Positions 40,462 to 48,619 of a stretch of DNA of 64,000 nt are shown one piece after another. This DNA comes from Bradyrhizobium sp. WD16 (GTDB taxonomy: Bacteria > Pseudomonadota > Alphaproteobacteria > Rhizobiales > Xanthobacteraceae). A program made the position numbers and the translations under genes. Each line of letters begins with the position of its first letter. Position 1 is the stretch's first letter. The stretch spans positions 4,391,501-4,455,500 of the forward strand of contig NZ_CP028908.1 of assembly GCF_024181725.1 (NCBI RefSeq). Reading direction: 5' to 3'. The notes under the pieces are model-generated. The model saw only the letters and a list, made by a program, of their open reading frames with translations. It did not search any database and had not been told where the DNA came from.

Positions 40462-41967
40462 ATGACAACCTGGCCCATTCTCTCGGTCACCACCTTCCTG
40501 CCGATCCTCGGCGCCGTCCTGGTCTGGCTCAGCCGCGGCGACGACGAGGCCGCGCAGGGCAATGCACGCTGGATCGCGCTGTGGACCACGCTGATCACCT
40601 TCGCGGTGTCGCTGATCCTGGTCTGGCGCTTCGATCCGGCCCAGCCGGACTTCCAGTTGGTCGACACCGCGCCGTGGCTGACAAAGACCATCGGCTACCG
40701 CATGGGCGTCGACGGCATTTCGCTGCCCTTCGTCATCCTCACCACCGCCCTGATGCCGTTCTGCATCCTCGCGAGCTGGAAGTCGGTGAAGGTGCGGGTG
40801 CGCGAATACATGATGGCGTTCCTGCTGCTCGAAACGCTGATGATCGGCACCTTCGCGGCGCTCGATCTCGTGCTGTTCTACCTGTTCTTCGAAGGCGGCC
40901 TGATCCCGATGTTCCTGATCATCGGGGTGTGGGGCGGCCCGCGCCGGGTCTACGCCAGCTTCAAGTTCTTCCTCTACACGCTGCTCGGCTCGGTGCTGAT
41001 GCTGCTCGCCATCATGGCGCTGTACTGGAACGCCGGCACCACCGACATCCCGACGCTGCTGCACACCGCGGTGCCGCGCAGCCTGCAGACCTGGGCCTGG
41101 CTCGCCTTCTTTGCCTCCTTCGCGGTGAAGATGCCGATGTGGCCGGTGCACACCTGGCTGCCGGACGCCCACGTCGAGGCGCCGACGGCCGGCTCGGTGA
41201 TCCTGGCGGCGATCCTGCTCAAGATGGGCGGTTACGGTTTTCTGCGCTTCTCGCTGCCGATGTTCCCGCTGGCGTCGCATGACTTCGCGCCGCTGATCTA
41301 CACCCTCTCGGTCATGGCCATCGTCTACACCTCGCTGGTGGCCCTGATGCAGGAGGACATGAAGAAGCTGATCGCCTATTCCTCCGTGGCGCATATGGGC
41401 TTCGTCACCATGGGCATCTTCGCCGGCACCCTGCAGGGCGTCGCCGGCAGCGTCTTCCAGATGATCTCCCACGGCATCGTCTCGGGGGCGCTGTTCCTCT
41501 GCGTCGGCATTGTCTACGACCGCCTCCACACCCGCGAGATCGCGGCCTATGGCGGCCTCGTCAACCGCATGCCGCTCTACGCCTTCGTGTTCATGATCTT
41601 CACCATGGCCAATGTCGGCCTGCCGGGCACGTCGGGCTTCATCGGCGAATTCATGACGCTGCTCGGCACCTTCAAGGTCTCGACGGCGACCGCGACCTTC
41701 GCCAGCCTGGGCGTGATCCTGTCGGCGGCCTACGCGCTGTGGCTCTACCGCAAGGTCATCTTCGGCGTCCTCGACAAGGCCTCGCTCGCCAGCATCAAGG
41801 ACCTGACGCTGCGCGAGGGCATCATCATGGGCCCGCTGGTGGCGCTGACCATCCTGTTCGGCGTCTACCCCAAGCCGGTGCTCGACATGTCGTCGGCGTC
41901 GGTCCAGCAACTCGTCACCACCTACAGCCAGGCGATCTCGGCGGTGAAGGCCGCCTCGCTTCCCTGA
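40462..41967 (+). CDS. nuoM: NADH-quinone oxidoreductase subunit M
   Basis: 501 aa antiporter-like subunit. Conserved [40 protein letters not shown] and [15 protein letters not shown]. It begins directly after the nuoL stop with no gap. Confidence 0.97.
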   Translation: MTTWPILSVTTFLPILGAVLVWLSRGDDEAAQGNARWIALWTTLITFAVSLILVWRFDPAQPDFQLVDTAPWLTKTIGYRMGVDGISLPFVILTTALMPFCILASWKSVKVRVREYMMAFLLLETLMIGTFAALDLVLFYLFFEGGLIPMFLIIGVWGGPRRVYASFKFFLYTLLGSVLMLLAIMALYWNAGTTDIPTLLHTAVPRSLQTWAWLAFFASFAVKMPMWPVHTWLPDAHVEAPTAGSVILAAILLKMGGYGFLRFSLPMFPLASHDFAPLIYTLSVMAIVYTSLVALMQEDMKKLIAYSSVAHMGFVTMGIFAGTLQGVAGSVFQMISHGIVSGALFLCVGIVYDRLHTREIAAYGGLVNRMPLYAFVFMIFTMANVGLPGTSGFIGEFMTLLGTFKVSTATATFASLGVILSAAYALWLYRKVIFGVLDKASLASIKDLTLREGIIMGPLVALTILFGVYPKPVLDMSSASVQQLVTTYSQAISAVKAASLP

Positions 41968-41992
41968 CCGCAGCGGATCGGAACCCACGCTT

Positions 41993-43423
41993 ATGACCTT
42001 CGCCGGATATAATCTCGTTCCCGTGCTGCCGGAGATCGTGCTGGCGCTGGGGGCCATGCTGCTCCTGATGGTGGGCGCCTATCGTGGCCAGCAGGCGACC
42101 GGCGCGGTCACCGCGCTCGCCGCGGTGCTGCTGGTGGTGATCGGCGCGCTGGAACTGTGGCTGCCGGCCGGCAAGCTGACGACCTTCGGCGGCAGCTTCA
42201 TCGTCGACGACTTCGCCCGGTACCTGAAGATCCTGGCGCTGATCGGTTCGCTGGCGACGCTGCTGATGGCGCGCGGCTTCCTCGCCGACCCGTCGCGGCG
42301 GATCTTCGAGTTCGCCGTGCTGATCCTGCTGTCGACGCTCGGCATGATGGTGCTGATCTCGGCGGCCGACCTCATCATGCTCTATCTCGGCCTCGAACTG
42401 ATGAGCCTTGCGCTCTATGTCGTCGCCGCGAGCCATCGCGACGACGCCAAGTCGACCGAAGCCGGCCTGAAGTATTTCGTCCTCGGCGCCTTGTCCTCGG
42501 GCATGCTGCTCTACGGCGCCTCCCTGATCTACGGCTTCACCGGTACGGTCGCCTTCTCGGGCATCGCCGCCGCGGCGACGGAGGGCTCGGCCGGCATCAT
42601 CTTCGGCATCGTCTTCCTGCTGGCCGGCCTGTGCTTCAAGATCTCGGCGGTGCCGTTCCACATGTGGACGCCCGACGTCTACGAGGGGGCGCCGACGCCG
42701 GTCACCGCCTTCTTCGCCTCGGCGCCGAAGGTGGCGGCGCTGGCGGTGTTCACCCGTGTCGCGCTCACCGCCTTTCCGGGCGTGGTGCACGACTGGCAGC
42801 AGATCGTGGTGTTCGTCGCCATCGCTTCGATGGGGCTCGGCGCCTTCGCCGCCATCGGCCAGACCAACATCAAGCGCCTGATGGCCTATTCGTCGATCGG
42901 CCATATGGGCTTCGCGCTGGTCGGCCTCGCTGCCGGCACCGCCGAGGGCGCCCAGGGCGTGCTGATCTACATCGCCATCTACGTGGCGATGACGCTGGCT
43001 TCCTTCGCGGTGATCATCGCCATGAAGCGCAACGGCCAGGCGGTCGAGACCATCGCGGATTTCGCCGGGCTCGCCCGCACCAACCCGCTGATCGCCTTTT
43101 TCTTCGCGATGCTGCTGTTCTCGCTCGCCGGCATTCCGCCGCTGGCCGGCTTCTTCGCCAAGTTCTACGTCTTCCTCGCCGCCATCAAGGCTGGGCTGTT
43201 CGCGCTGTCGATCATCGGCGTGCTCACGAGCGTGGTCGGCGCCTACTACTATCTGCGGGTCATCAAGGTGATGTATTTCGATGAGCCGGCCGGGGCGATC
43301 GACCCGGTGCAGGTCGAACTGCGCGCCGTGCTCGGCATCGCGGGAACCTTCAACCTCTTGTTCTTCGTCTATCCCGGGCCGCTGGTGAGCGCGGCGACGG
43401 CGGCGGCGAAGTCGCTGTTCTGA
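41993..43423 (+). CDS. nuoN: NADH-quinone oxidoreductase subunit N
   Basis: 476 aa antiporter-like subunit. Conserved [20 protein letters not shown], the helix [20 protein letters not shown] and [20 protein letters not shown]. It is the last nuo gene; its stop overlaps the birA start (TGATG), so birA, rnj and possibly mce are read with the operon. Confidence 0.97.
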   Translation: MTFAGYNLVPVLPEIVLALGAMLLLMVGAYRGQQATGAVTALAAVLLVVIGALELWLPAGKLTTFGGSFIVDDFARYLKILALIGSLATLLMARGFLADPSRRIFEFAVLILLSTLGMMVLISAADLIMLYLGLELMSLALYVVAASHRDDAKSTEAGLKYFVLGALSSGMLLYGASLIYGFTGTVAFSGIAAAATEGSAGIIFGIVFLLAGLCFKISAVPFHMWTPDVYEGAPTPVTAFFASAPKVAALAVFTRVALTAFPGVVHDWQQIVVFVAIASMGLGAFAAIGQTNIKRLMAYSSIGHMGFALVGLAAGTAEGAQGVLIYIAIYVAMTLASFAVIIAMKRNGQAVETIADFAGLARTNPLIAFFFAMLLFSLAGIPPLAGFFAKFYVFLAAIKAGLFALSIIGVLTSVVGAYYYLRVIKVMYFDEPAGAIDPVQVELRAVLGIAGTFNLLFFVYPGPLVSAATAAAKSLF

Positions 43424-44232
43424 TGGCCTTCGCGCTCGGGCCTCGGGCCAGCGCCGCCGGCACCCGGCTGATCTCCTTTCCAAGCACCGGCTCGACCAAT
43501 GTCGAGGCGCTGCTCTGCGCCCGGGCGGGCGAGCGCGGGCCATTGTGGCTGGTCACCGACCACCAGACGGCAGGCCGCGGCCGGCGCGACCGCGCCTGGA
43601 TCTCGCCGGTCGGCAATCTCGCCGCCAGCGTCCTCGAGGTGATCGAGGTGACGCCGCCGGTCGCCGCGACACTGGGCTTCGCTGCCGGCCTTGCGGTCGA
43701 GACCGCGCTGCAGCAGGTCAGCGTCGAGGCACGGCTGCGCGCGGGCGGCGCGATCGCGGCGCCGTTCCAGCTGAAATGGCCCAATGATGTGCTGGCGGGC
43801 GGACGCAAGCTCACCGGCATCCTGCTGGAGGCCGAGCCGGTCGCCGGCGGCCTTGCCGTTGTCGTCGGGATCGGCATCAATGTAGTCGGCGCGCCGGAAG
43901 GCACGGCGACCGCGGCGACGTCGCTGCATGCCCTCGGCATTCACGTCGGTGCCGAGGAGCTGTTCGCGGCGCTGTCCGACGCCTGGACGGAATGGCGCGG
44001 GCGCTGGGACAGGGGCCGGGGCTTTGCCGCCCTTCGCGCCGCCTGGCTGGAGCGTGCGGCGGGCCTTGGCCAGCGGGTGTCGGTGCACAGTGGCGGAAGT
44101 ATCGTGGAAGGCATATTCGAGACCATCGACTCGGCCGGCTGCCTCGTGGTGGCCACCGCATCCGGCGCGCGGATGACGGTCTCGGCCGGCGACGTCTATT
44201 TTGGCGGCGCCGCCTCGATGGGAGCAGCTTGA
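43423..44232 (+). CDS. birA: Biotin-[acetyl-CoA-carboxylase] ligase
   Basis: 269 aa. It attaches biotin to carboxyl-carrier proteins via biotinyl-AMP. The adenylate-site motif GRGRRDRAW and the KWPND motif are present; the N-terminal DNA-binding domain of E. coli BirA is absent, so it is a ligase only. The start overlaps the nuoN stop and its own stop overlaps rnj. Adjacency to nuo is a known alphaproteobacterial arrangement. Confidence 0.95.
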   Translation: MAFALGPRASAAGTRLISFPSTGSTNVEALLCARAGERGPLWLVTDHQTAGRGRRDRAWISPVGNLAASVLEVIEVTPPVAATLGFAAGLAVETALQQVSVEARLRAGGAIAAPFQLKWPNDVLAGGRKLTGILLEAEPVAGGLAVVVGIGINVVGAPEGTATAATSLHALGIHVGAEELFAALSDAWTEWRGRWDRGRGFAALRAAWLERAAGLGQRVSVHSGGSIVEGIFETIDSAGCLVVATASGARMTVSAGDVYFGGAASMGAA

Positions 44233-45902
44233 TGGCACGGCCAGACGAATTGACTTTTGCGCCGCTCGGCGGCGTTGGCGAGATCGGCATGAATCTGTCG
44301 GTCTACGGCCTCGGCAGCCGGCACCAGCGCAGCCTGCTCGCGGTCGATCTCGGCGTCTCCTTCGGCGACGAAGAGCATCTGCCGGGGATCGATCTGGTGA
44401 TGCCGGACGTCGCCTTCCTCGAGGCCGAGCGCAAGAACCTCGTCGGGCTGGTGCTGACCCATGCCCACGAGGACCACTTCGGCGCCATCATCGATCTGTG
44501 GCCGCGACTGAAGATGCCGATCTACGCGACGGCCTTCACGGCGTCGTTGTTCGAGGCCAAGCGCGCCGCCGAACGCGGCGCGCCGCAGATCCCGATCACC
44601 GTGGTGCCGTCGGGAGGGCGCATCGATGTCGGCCCCTTCAACGTCGAATTCATCCCGGTCGCCCATTCCATTCCGGAGGCCCATGCGCTGGCGATCCGCA
44701 CCACCGCCGGAACCGTGCTGCACACCGGCGACTGGAAGATCGATCTGACCCCGGTGATCGGCCGTCCGACCGACGAGAAGCGGCTGCGCGAACTCGGCGA
44801 CGAGGGCGTGCTGGCGCTGATCGGCGATTCGACCAATGCCGTTCGCGAAGGACGCTCGCCGTCGGAATCGGAAGTCGCGCTCGCCATCGCCGCGGTGGTG
44901 AAGCAGGCGAGGGGCCGCGTCGCGGTGACGACCTTCGCCTCGAACGTCGCGCGCCTGCGCGCCGTGGCCGAGGCGGCCCGCGCCGCCGATCGCGAAGTGG
45001 TGGTGGTCGGGCGCGCCATGGAGCGGGTGGTGCAGGTGGCGCGCGAATGCGGCTATCTCGACGGCATCGGCGATTTCCGCAGCGCCGAGTATTACGGCAA
45101 CTTCCCGCCGGACAAGGTGCTGGCGCTGTGCACCGGCAGCCAGGGCGAACCGCGCGCCGCGCTCGCGCGAATCGCCAACGACGACCATCCCCTCGTGACC
45201 CTCAACAAGGGCGACATGGTGATCTTCTCTTCGCGCACGATCCCGGGCAACGAGAAGGCGGTCAGCGCCATCGTCAACGGTCTGGTGCGGCAAGGCATCG
45301 AGATCATCACCGATCGCACCCACCTCGTTCACGTCTCCGGCCATCCACGTCGCGACGAACTGCGCGAGATGATTTCCTGGGTGCGGCCGCAGCTCCTCAT
45401 CCCGGTCCACGGCGAGGCGCTGCACCTCGAGGAACATGCGCGGCTGGCGCGCGCCGCCGGGGTGCCCAAGGTGATGACCTGCCGCAACGGCGACCTCGTG
45501 CGACTGGGGCCCGGCGATCCCGCGGTGATCGGCGAAGTGCCGTCGGGACGGCTCTACAAGGACGGAATGCTGCTCGAGCCGGACAAGGCGCGGGCCGTGG
45601 TGGAGCGGCGCAAACTGTCGTTCGCCGGCTGTGCCTTCATTGCCCTCGCGCTCGACGACAAGGGCGAACTTGTCGATGACCCGGAGATCGATCTGGTCGG
45701 CGTTCCGGAGAAAAACGCCGACGGCGAGGTGATCGCCGACGAGGTCTTAGACATTGTGGTGTCGACGGTGGAGAACCTGCCGCGGGCGCGGCGGCGCGAT
45801 CCCGACGCAGTGGCGGAATCGGTGCGGCGGGCGGTGCGGGCGTCGGTCGCCGAGCAGTGGGGCAAGAAGCCGCTCTGCATGGTCCATGTCCTGACGGTCT
45901 GA
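44232..45902 (+). CDS. rnj: Ribonuclease J
   Basis: 556 aa metallo-beta-lactamase/beta-CASP ribonuclease with 5'-3' exo- and endonuclease activity in mRNA and rRNA processing. The zinc motif HAHEDH is at residues 77-82, the beta-CASP signature CTGSQGEPRAAL follows, and VHVSGHPRRDEL supplies the late histidine. The start at 44232 overlaps the birA stop. Confidence 0.96.
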   Translation: MARPDELTFAPLGGVGEIGMNLSVYGLGSRHQRSLLAVDLGVSFGDEEHLPGIDLVMPDVAFLEAERKNLVGLVLTHAHEDHFGAIIDLWPRLKMPIYATAFTASLFEAKRAAERGAPQIPITVVPSGGRIDVGPFNVEFIPVAHSIPEAHALAIRTTAGTVLHTGDWKIDLTPVIGRPTDEKRLRELGDEGVLALIGDSTNAVREGRSPSESEVALAIAAVVKQARGRVAVTTFASNVARLRAVAEAARAADREVVVVGRAMERVVQVARECGYLDGIGDFRSAEYYGNFPPDKVLALCTGSQGEPRAALARIANDDHPLVTLNKGDMVIFSSRTIPGNEKAVSAIVNGLVRQGIEIITDRTHLVHVSGHPRRDELREMISWVRPQLLIPVHGEALHLEEHARLARAAGVPKVMTCRNGDLVRLGPGDPAVIGEVPSGRLYKDGMLLEPDKARAVVERRKLSFAGCAFIALALDDKGELVDDPEIDLVGVPEKNADGEVIADEVLDIVVSTVENLPRARRRDPDAVAESVRRAVRASVAEQWGKKPLCMVHVLTV

Positions 45903-45976
45903 GTGCTGACGGTTGACGAGGACGGCGTGAGGCCGCTGCGGCGGCGCCGCGCAACAAGATAAGGCGGAGACGAACC

Positions 45977-46381
45977 ATGCTGGGCCGGCTCAATCATGTG
46001 GCGATCGCGGTGCGCGACGCGAGGAGCGCCGCGAAGATCTATGGTGCCGCGTTCGGCGCCGAGATTTCCGACGCGGTGCCGCTGCCGGAGCATGGGGTTG
46101 TGACCGTGTTCGCGACGTTGCCCAACACCAAGATCGAGTTCATCGAACCCTTTGGCGAAGCCTCGCCGATCGCCAAGTTCGTCGAGCGCAATCCCGACGG
46201 CGGCATCCATCATCTGTGTTACGAGGTCCCGGACATCGTCGCGGCGCGCGACCAGCTGATCGGGGAGGGCGCGCGGGTGATCGGCGACGCCACGCCCAAG
46301 GTCGGCGCCCATGGCAAGCCGGTGCTGTTCTTCCACCCCAAGGATTTCTCCGGGGCGCTGGTCGAAATCGAGCAGACCTGA
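45977..46381 (+). CDS. mce: Methylmalonyl-CoA epimerase
   Basis: 134 aa vicinal-oxygen-chelate enzyme interconverting the two methylmalonyl-CoA epimers in propionyl-CoA breakdown. Metal ligands expected at His7 (LNHVAIAV), the histidine pair 78-79 (GGIHHLCYEV) and Glu130 (ALVEIEQT). AAGGCGGAG precedes the ATG. It is 74 bases after rnj and four bases before the DUF1467 gene. Confidence 0.95.
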   Translation: MLGRLNHVAIAVRDARSAAKIYGAAFGAEISDAVPLPEHGVVTVFATLPNTKIEFIEPFGEASPIAKFVERNPDGGIHHLCYEVPDIVAARDQLIGEGARVIGDATPKVGAHGKPVLFFHPKDFSGALVEIEQT

Positions 46382-46385
46382 CGCC

Positions 46386-46655
46386 ATGTCGATTTCCTCG
46401 GCGATCGCGATCTATTTCGTGCTGTGGTGGGTGGTGCTGTTCGCGGTGCTGCCGTTCGGCGCTCGGCGTCAGCCCGAAGAGAGCGAACAGGTCGTCGGCG
46501 CCGACCCCGGCGCGCCGGCACTGCCGCGCATGGCCCGCAATCTGGTGGTGACGACGCTGGTCTCGGCCGCGATCTTCGCGGTGGCGGCGTGGGCGTATCA
46601 GGCCGGCTATCTCGGCATCGACCGGCTCAACCGCCTGATGGGCATTCCATTCTAG
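46386..46655 (+). CDS. DUF1467 family membrane protein
   Basis: 89 aa with two transmembrane helices (IYFVLWWVVLFAVLPFGA at the start and VTTLVSAAIFAVAAWAYQAG later) and the loop GARRQPEESEQVVGADPGAP. Conserved between mce and proS in this bacterial group; function unknown. Its stop TAG (46653-46655) lies in a CTAG directly followed by the CTAG opening the repeat array. Confidence 0.9.
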   Translation: MSISSAIAIYFVLWWVVLFAVLPFGARRQPEESEQVVGADPGAPALPRMARNLVVTTLVSAAIFAVAAWAYQAGYLGIDRLNRLMGIPF

Positions 46656-47236
46656 CTAGTGTCCTGTCTCCGAATTACCGCTTCATTTGCCTCACCCTCG
46701 CACGGTCATTCGGAGACATCAGGACACTAGCAAAATCAAAAAGCTAGTGCGGCTTATGTCTCGCAATTGCCTACAGGGGCTTGCCGCGAAGGGCATAGGC
46801 AATTGCGAGACGCCACACTAGTGTCCCGTCTCCGAATTACCGCTACGTTTGCCTCACGCTCGCACGGTAATTCGGAGACATAGGGACACTAGCAAAATCA
46901 AAGTGCTAGTGTGGCTTATGTCTCGCAATTGCCTACAGGGACTTGCCGCAAAGGGCATAGGCAATTGCGAGACGCCACACTAGTGTCCCGTCTCCGAATT
47001 ACCGCTACGTTTGCCTCACGCTCGCACGGTAATTCGGAGACATAGGGACACTAGCAAAATCAAAGTGCTAGTGTGGCTTATGTCTCGCAATTGCCTACAG
47101 GGACTTGCCGCAAAGGGCATAGGCAATTGCGAGACGCCACACTAGTGTGGTGGATCTGACACTCGCTTCAGCATTGCAGCGAGTTCTTCTTACCCGCGTC
47201 AGATCCAAAACCGCACTAGAATCATAACGATGCTGG
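46656..47236 (+). repeat. Tandem array of CTAG-family composites, 162-bp period
   Basis: Three consecutive type C - linker - type B units start at 46656, 46818 and 46980, each exactly 162 bases, followed by a type A palindrome (47142-47219), its linker (47220-47232) and CTGG where another unit would begin. Linkers are CAAAATCAAAAAG once and CAAAATCAAAGTG twice. Adjacent units share a single CTAG. Units 2 and 3 are almost identical; unit 1 is more diverged, suggesting stepwise growth or amplification. Confidence 0.95.
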
Positions 47237-47360
47237 TGTCCGTTCACGCGCAGCGGTGCCCGCTTCGCTCGAAAATGTTCTGGCCATCCGCGTCGCGTAC
47301 GATCAGCGCGTCGCGCGCCCTGCGCTGGTCGCCGACATCATGTCGTCATCATTTCAAGCG

Positions 47361-47390
47361 AGAAAAAGAAAAAGCAGGGCCGGGCCCTGC
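47361..47390 (-). terminator. Minus-strand intrinsic terminator
   Basis: Read on the minus strand, GCAGGGCC-N-GGCCCTGC is followed by TTTTTCTTTTTCT. This is a strong Rho-independent terminator, but no annotated minus-strand gene precedes it. An unrecognised small transcript ending here is possible. Confidence 0.7.
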
Positions 47391-47717
47391 TTTAATGTTG
47401 TACCAACCCTATTGTCCCCAAATATTGATTGCGACCGGGTCGTTCTTGGCTTGGGGAGACGCTGTTTTAGCGCGTCAGGGCTCCTCCCGAGACTTGGACC
47501 ACCAGACTTGGCGCCACCAATCAGGTCAATGCGTCAGCCTGAGTTTTCACGCTAGCCGATCCTTTTGAGTTTGTCACTCTTTTCGGCAACAAATGGCTAA
47601 AATAGCAGCGGCGATTAAAAGGTCATTACCCACGGTCGTTAGGCCGGGAAAGTCGGGCGCTATGCCAGCCTGGTGGCCCGATCGCCTGCCTCATCCTTCA
47701 TCAGGTCGGGCGAGTGC

Positions 47718-47742
47718 CTGGTGCGGCGTCTCGTAATTGCCT
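47718..47742 (+). repeat. Half copy of a type B repeat
   Basis: CTGGTGCGGCGTCTCGTAAT then TGCC matches the left arm of type B; the rest of the palindrome is missing. Confidence 0.65.
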
Positions 47743-47885
47743 CTTCCCGGTAATGATCTATCGAATTCACGCATCGAAAAGAGATTCTGATTTCAACAGC
47801 TTGCCAAAGCAGATCCTAAGAGCGCGCCACGCCGGCGGTCTTCAGGAGGCGCTTCGACTCCCACTTCGTCGTCACCGGGCTTGTC

Positions 47886-47951
47886 ATCGCAAGTCGGATT
47901 TATCCGACTTGCGATATTTAAGAAGGACGCAACTCGGCTGCGCCGAGTTGC
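47886..47951. repeat. Two adjacent perfect hairpins
   Basis: ATCGCAAGTCGGAT/ATCCGACTTGCGAT (14-bp stem, 2-nt loop, 47886-47915) and GCAACTCGGC/GCCGAGTTGC (10-bp stem, 3-nt loop, 47929-47951) are separated by 13 bases. Neither has a T-run. They differ in sequence from the CTAG-family palindromes. Confidence 0.7.
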
Positions 47952-48026
47952 TATGGACCTCGATTAGGGAGGCACTGCGCTGATCATCAGGAGGGTAGCA
48001 AATGCACTGCGCCCCTCATAACGCTG

Positions 48027-48102
48027 CTCGTGTCCCCTTGTTTCCAACGTTCGTATCAGCGCCTGCTGCAATGGAATACGAACGTTGGAGACAGGACACT
48101 AG
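48027..48102 (+). repeat. CTAG-family palindromic repeat, type D
   Basis: Matches the type D half of the 18118-18193 element (TGTCCCCTTGTTTCCAACG, TTCGTAT, the loop AGCGCCTGCTGCAATGG, and the reverse arm). The left boundary is CTCG instead of CTAG; the right boundary is CTAG at 48099. The bases before it resemble a type A linker. Confidence 0.9.
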
Positions 48103-48173
48103 CCGCCGAGCTCAACTGGTACTCTATCGTTACCCCTGCGCTCGTGTTAGGAGCGGCCAGGGGGAGTATCGAG

Positions 48174-48557
48174 GTGCCGAACAGGAGATCATTGCGCCAG
48201 CTGGGGATGCTGGCCGCCTTCGCTGCGGTGCATGCCTTCGTGTTCAATGCCCTGATCGCCGGCTTCCTCCTGGCGGCCATTCCGGCTGCCGCCTACGCCT
48301 CCGATTACGAGATCTGCAGCCATTCGGTGGGCGGCGAGGGCATCGCCGCCGATGCCAACGGACCGGCCAAGAAGGCGGCGCTCCACTGCAAGCTTTGCCT
48401 GCCTGCGCTCGCCGCCGCGATCTTGCCGCCCCCTCAGCCGATGCCGGCCGAACGCGTTGTCGTCACGGCGCCGCGTCAGGCCGCCTTCGACTTGCGGCTG
48501 CGGCAATTCTCGCGTTTCCGGCCTTTCGCCCCACGTGGCCCTCCGGCCGAGATCTGA
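48174..48557 (+). CDS. DUF2946-type membrane/periplasmic protein (second copy)
   Basis: 127 aa from GTG 48174 with GGGGAG upstream. A hydrophobic N-terminal segment (LGMLAAFAAVHAFVFNALIA) precedes a periplasmic part with H-C-K-L-C, the C-x-x-C seen also in the gene at 24988, and a Pro/Arg-rich tail. It is 62 bases before a TonB receptor gene, repeating the layout at 24988-27600. Confidence 0.7.
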   Translation: MPNRRSLRQLGMLAAFAAVHAFVFNALIAGFLLAAIPAAAYASDYEICSHSVGGEGIAADANGPAKKAALHCKLCLPALAAAILPPPQPMPAERVVVTAPRQAAFDLRLRQFSRFRPFAPRGPPAEI

Positions 48558-48619
48558 CGACCGCGCGCCCCGCGCATCTCTCGCCTTCGTCGATCTGAAG
48601 ACCTTTTCCGGAGTTCGTT

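Larger units (their letters stand above)
47237..48013. other. Low-GC, gene-poor segment between repeat pieces
   Basis: About 780 bases, noticeably less GC-rich than the neighbouring genes, especially 47340-47650. No credible protein gene. It contains a minus-strand intrinsic terminator (47361-47390), a half copy of a type B repeat (47718-47742) and two perfect hairpins (47886-47951). Its flanks resemble each other (CATAACGATGCTGGTGTCC at 47223 and CATAACGCTGCTCGTGTCC at 48017), as if it was inserted into a type A-D composite. Confidence 0.6.

Noticed and set aside
38662-42057. Long minus-strand open frame opposite nuoL-N
   Set aside because: Same reason: a GC-rich antisense frame, His/Gln/Glu-rich low-complexity sequence, no start context.
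46656-47236. CRISPR array
   Set aside because: Regular spacing, but the intervals are themselves conserved palindromes and identical 13-nt linkers. There are no variable spacers and no cas genes.
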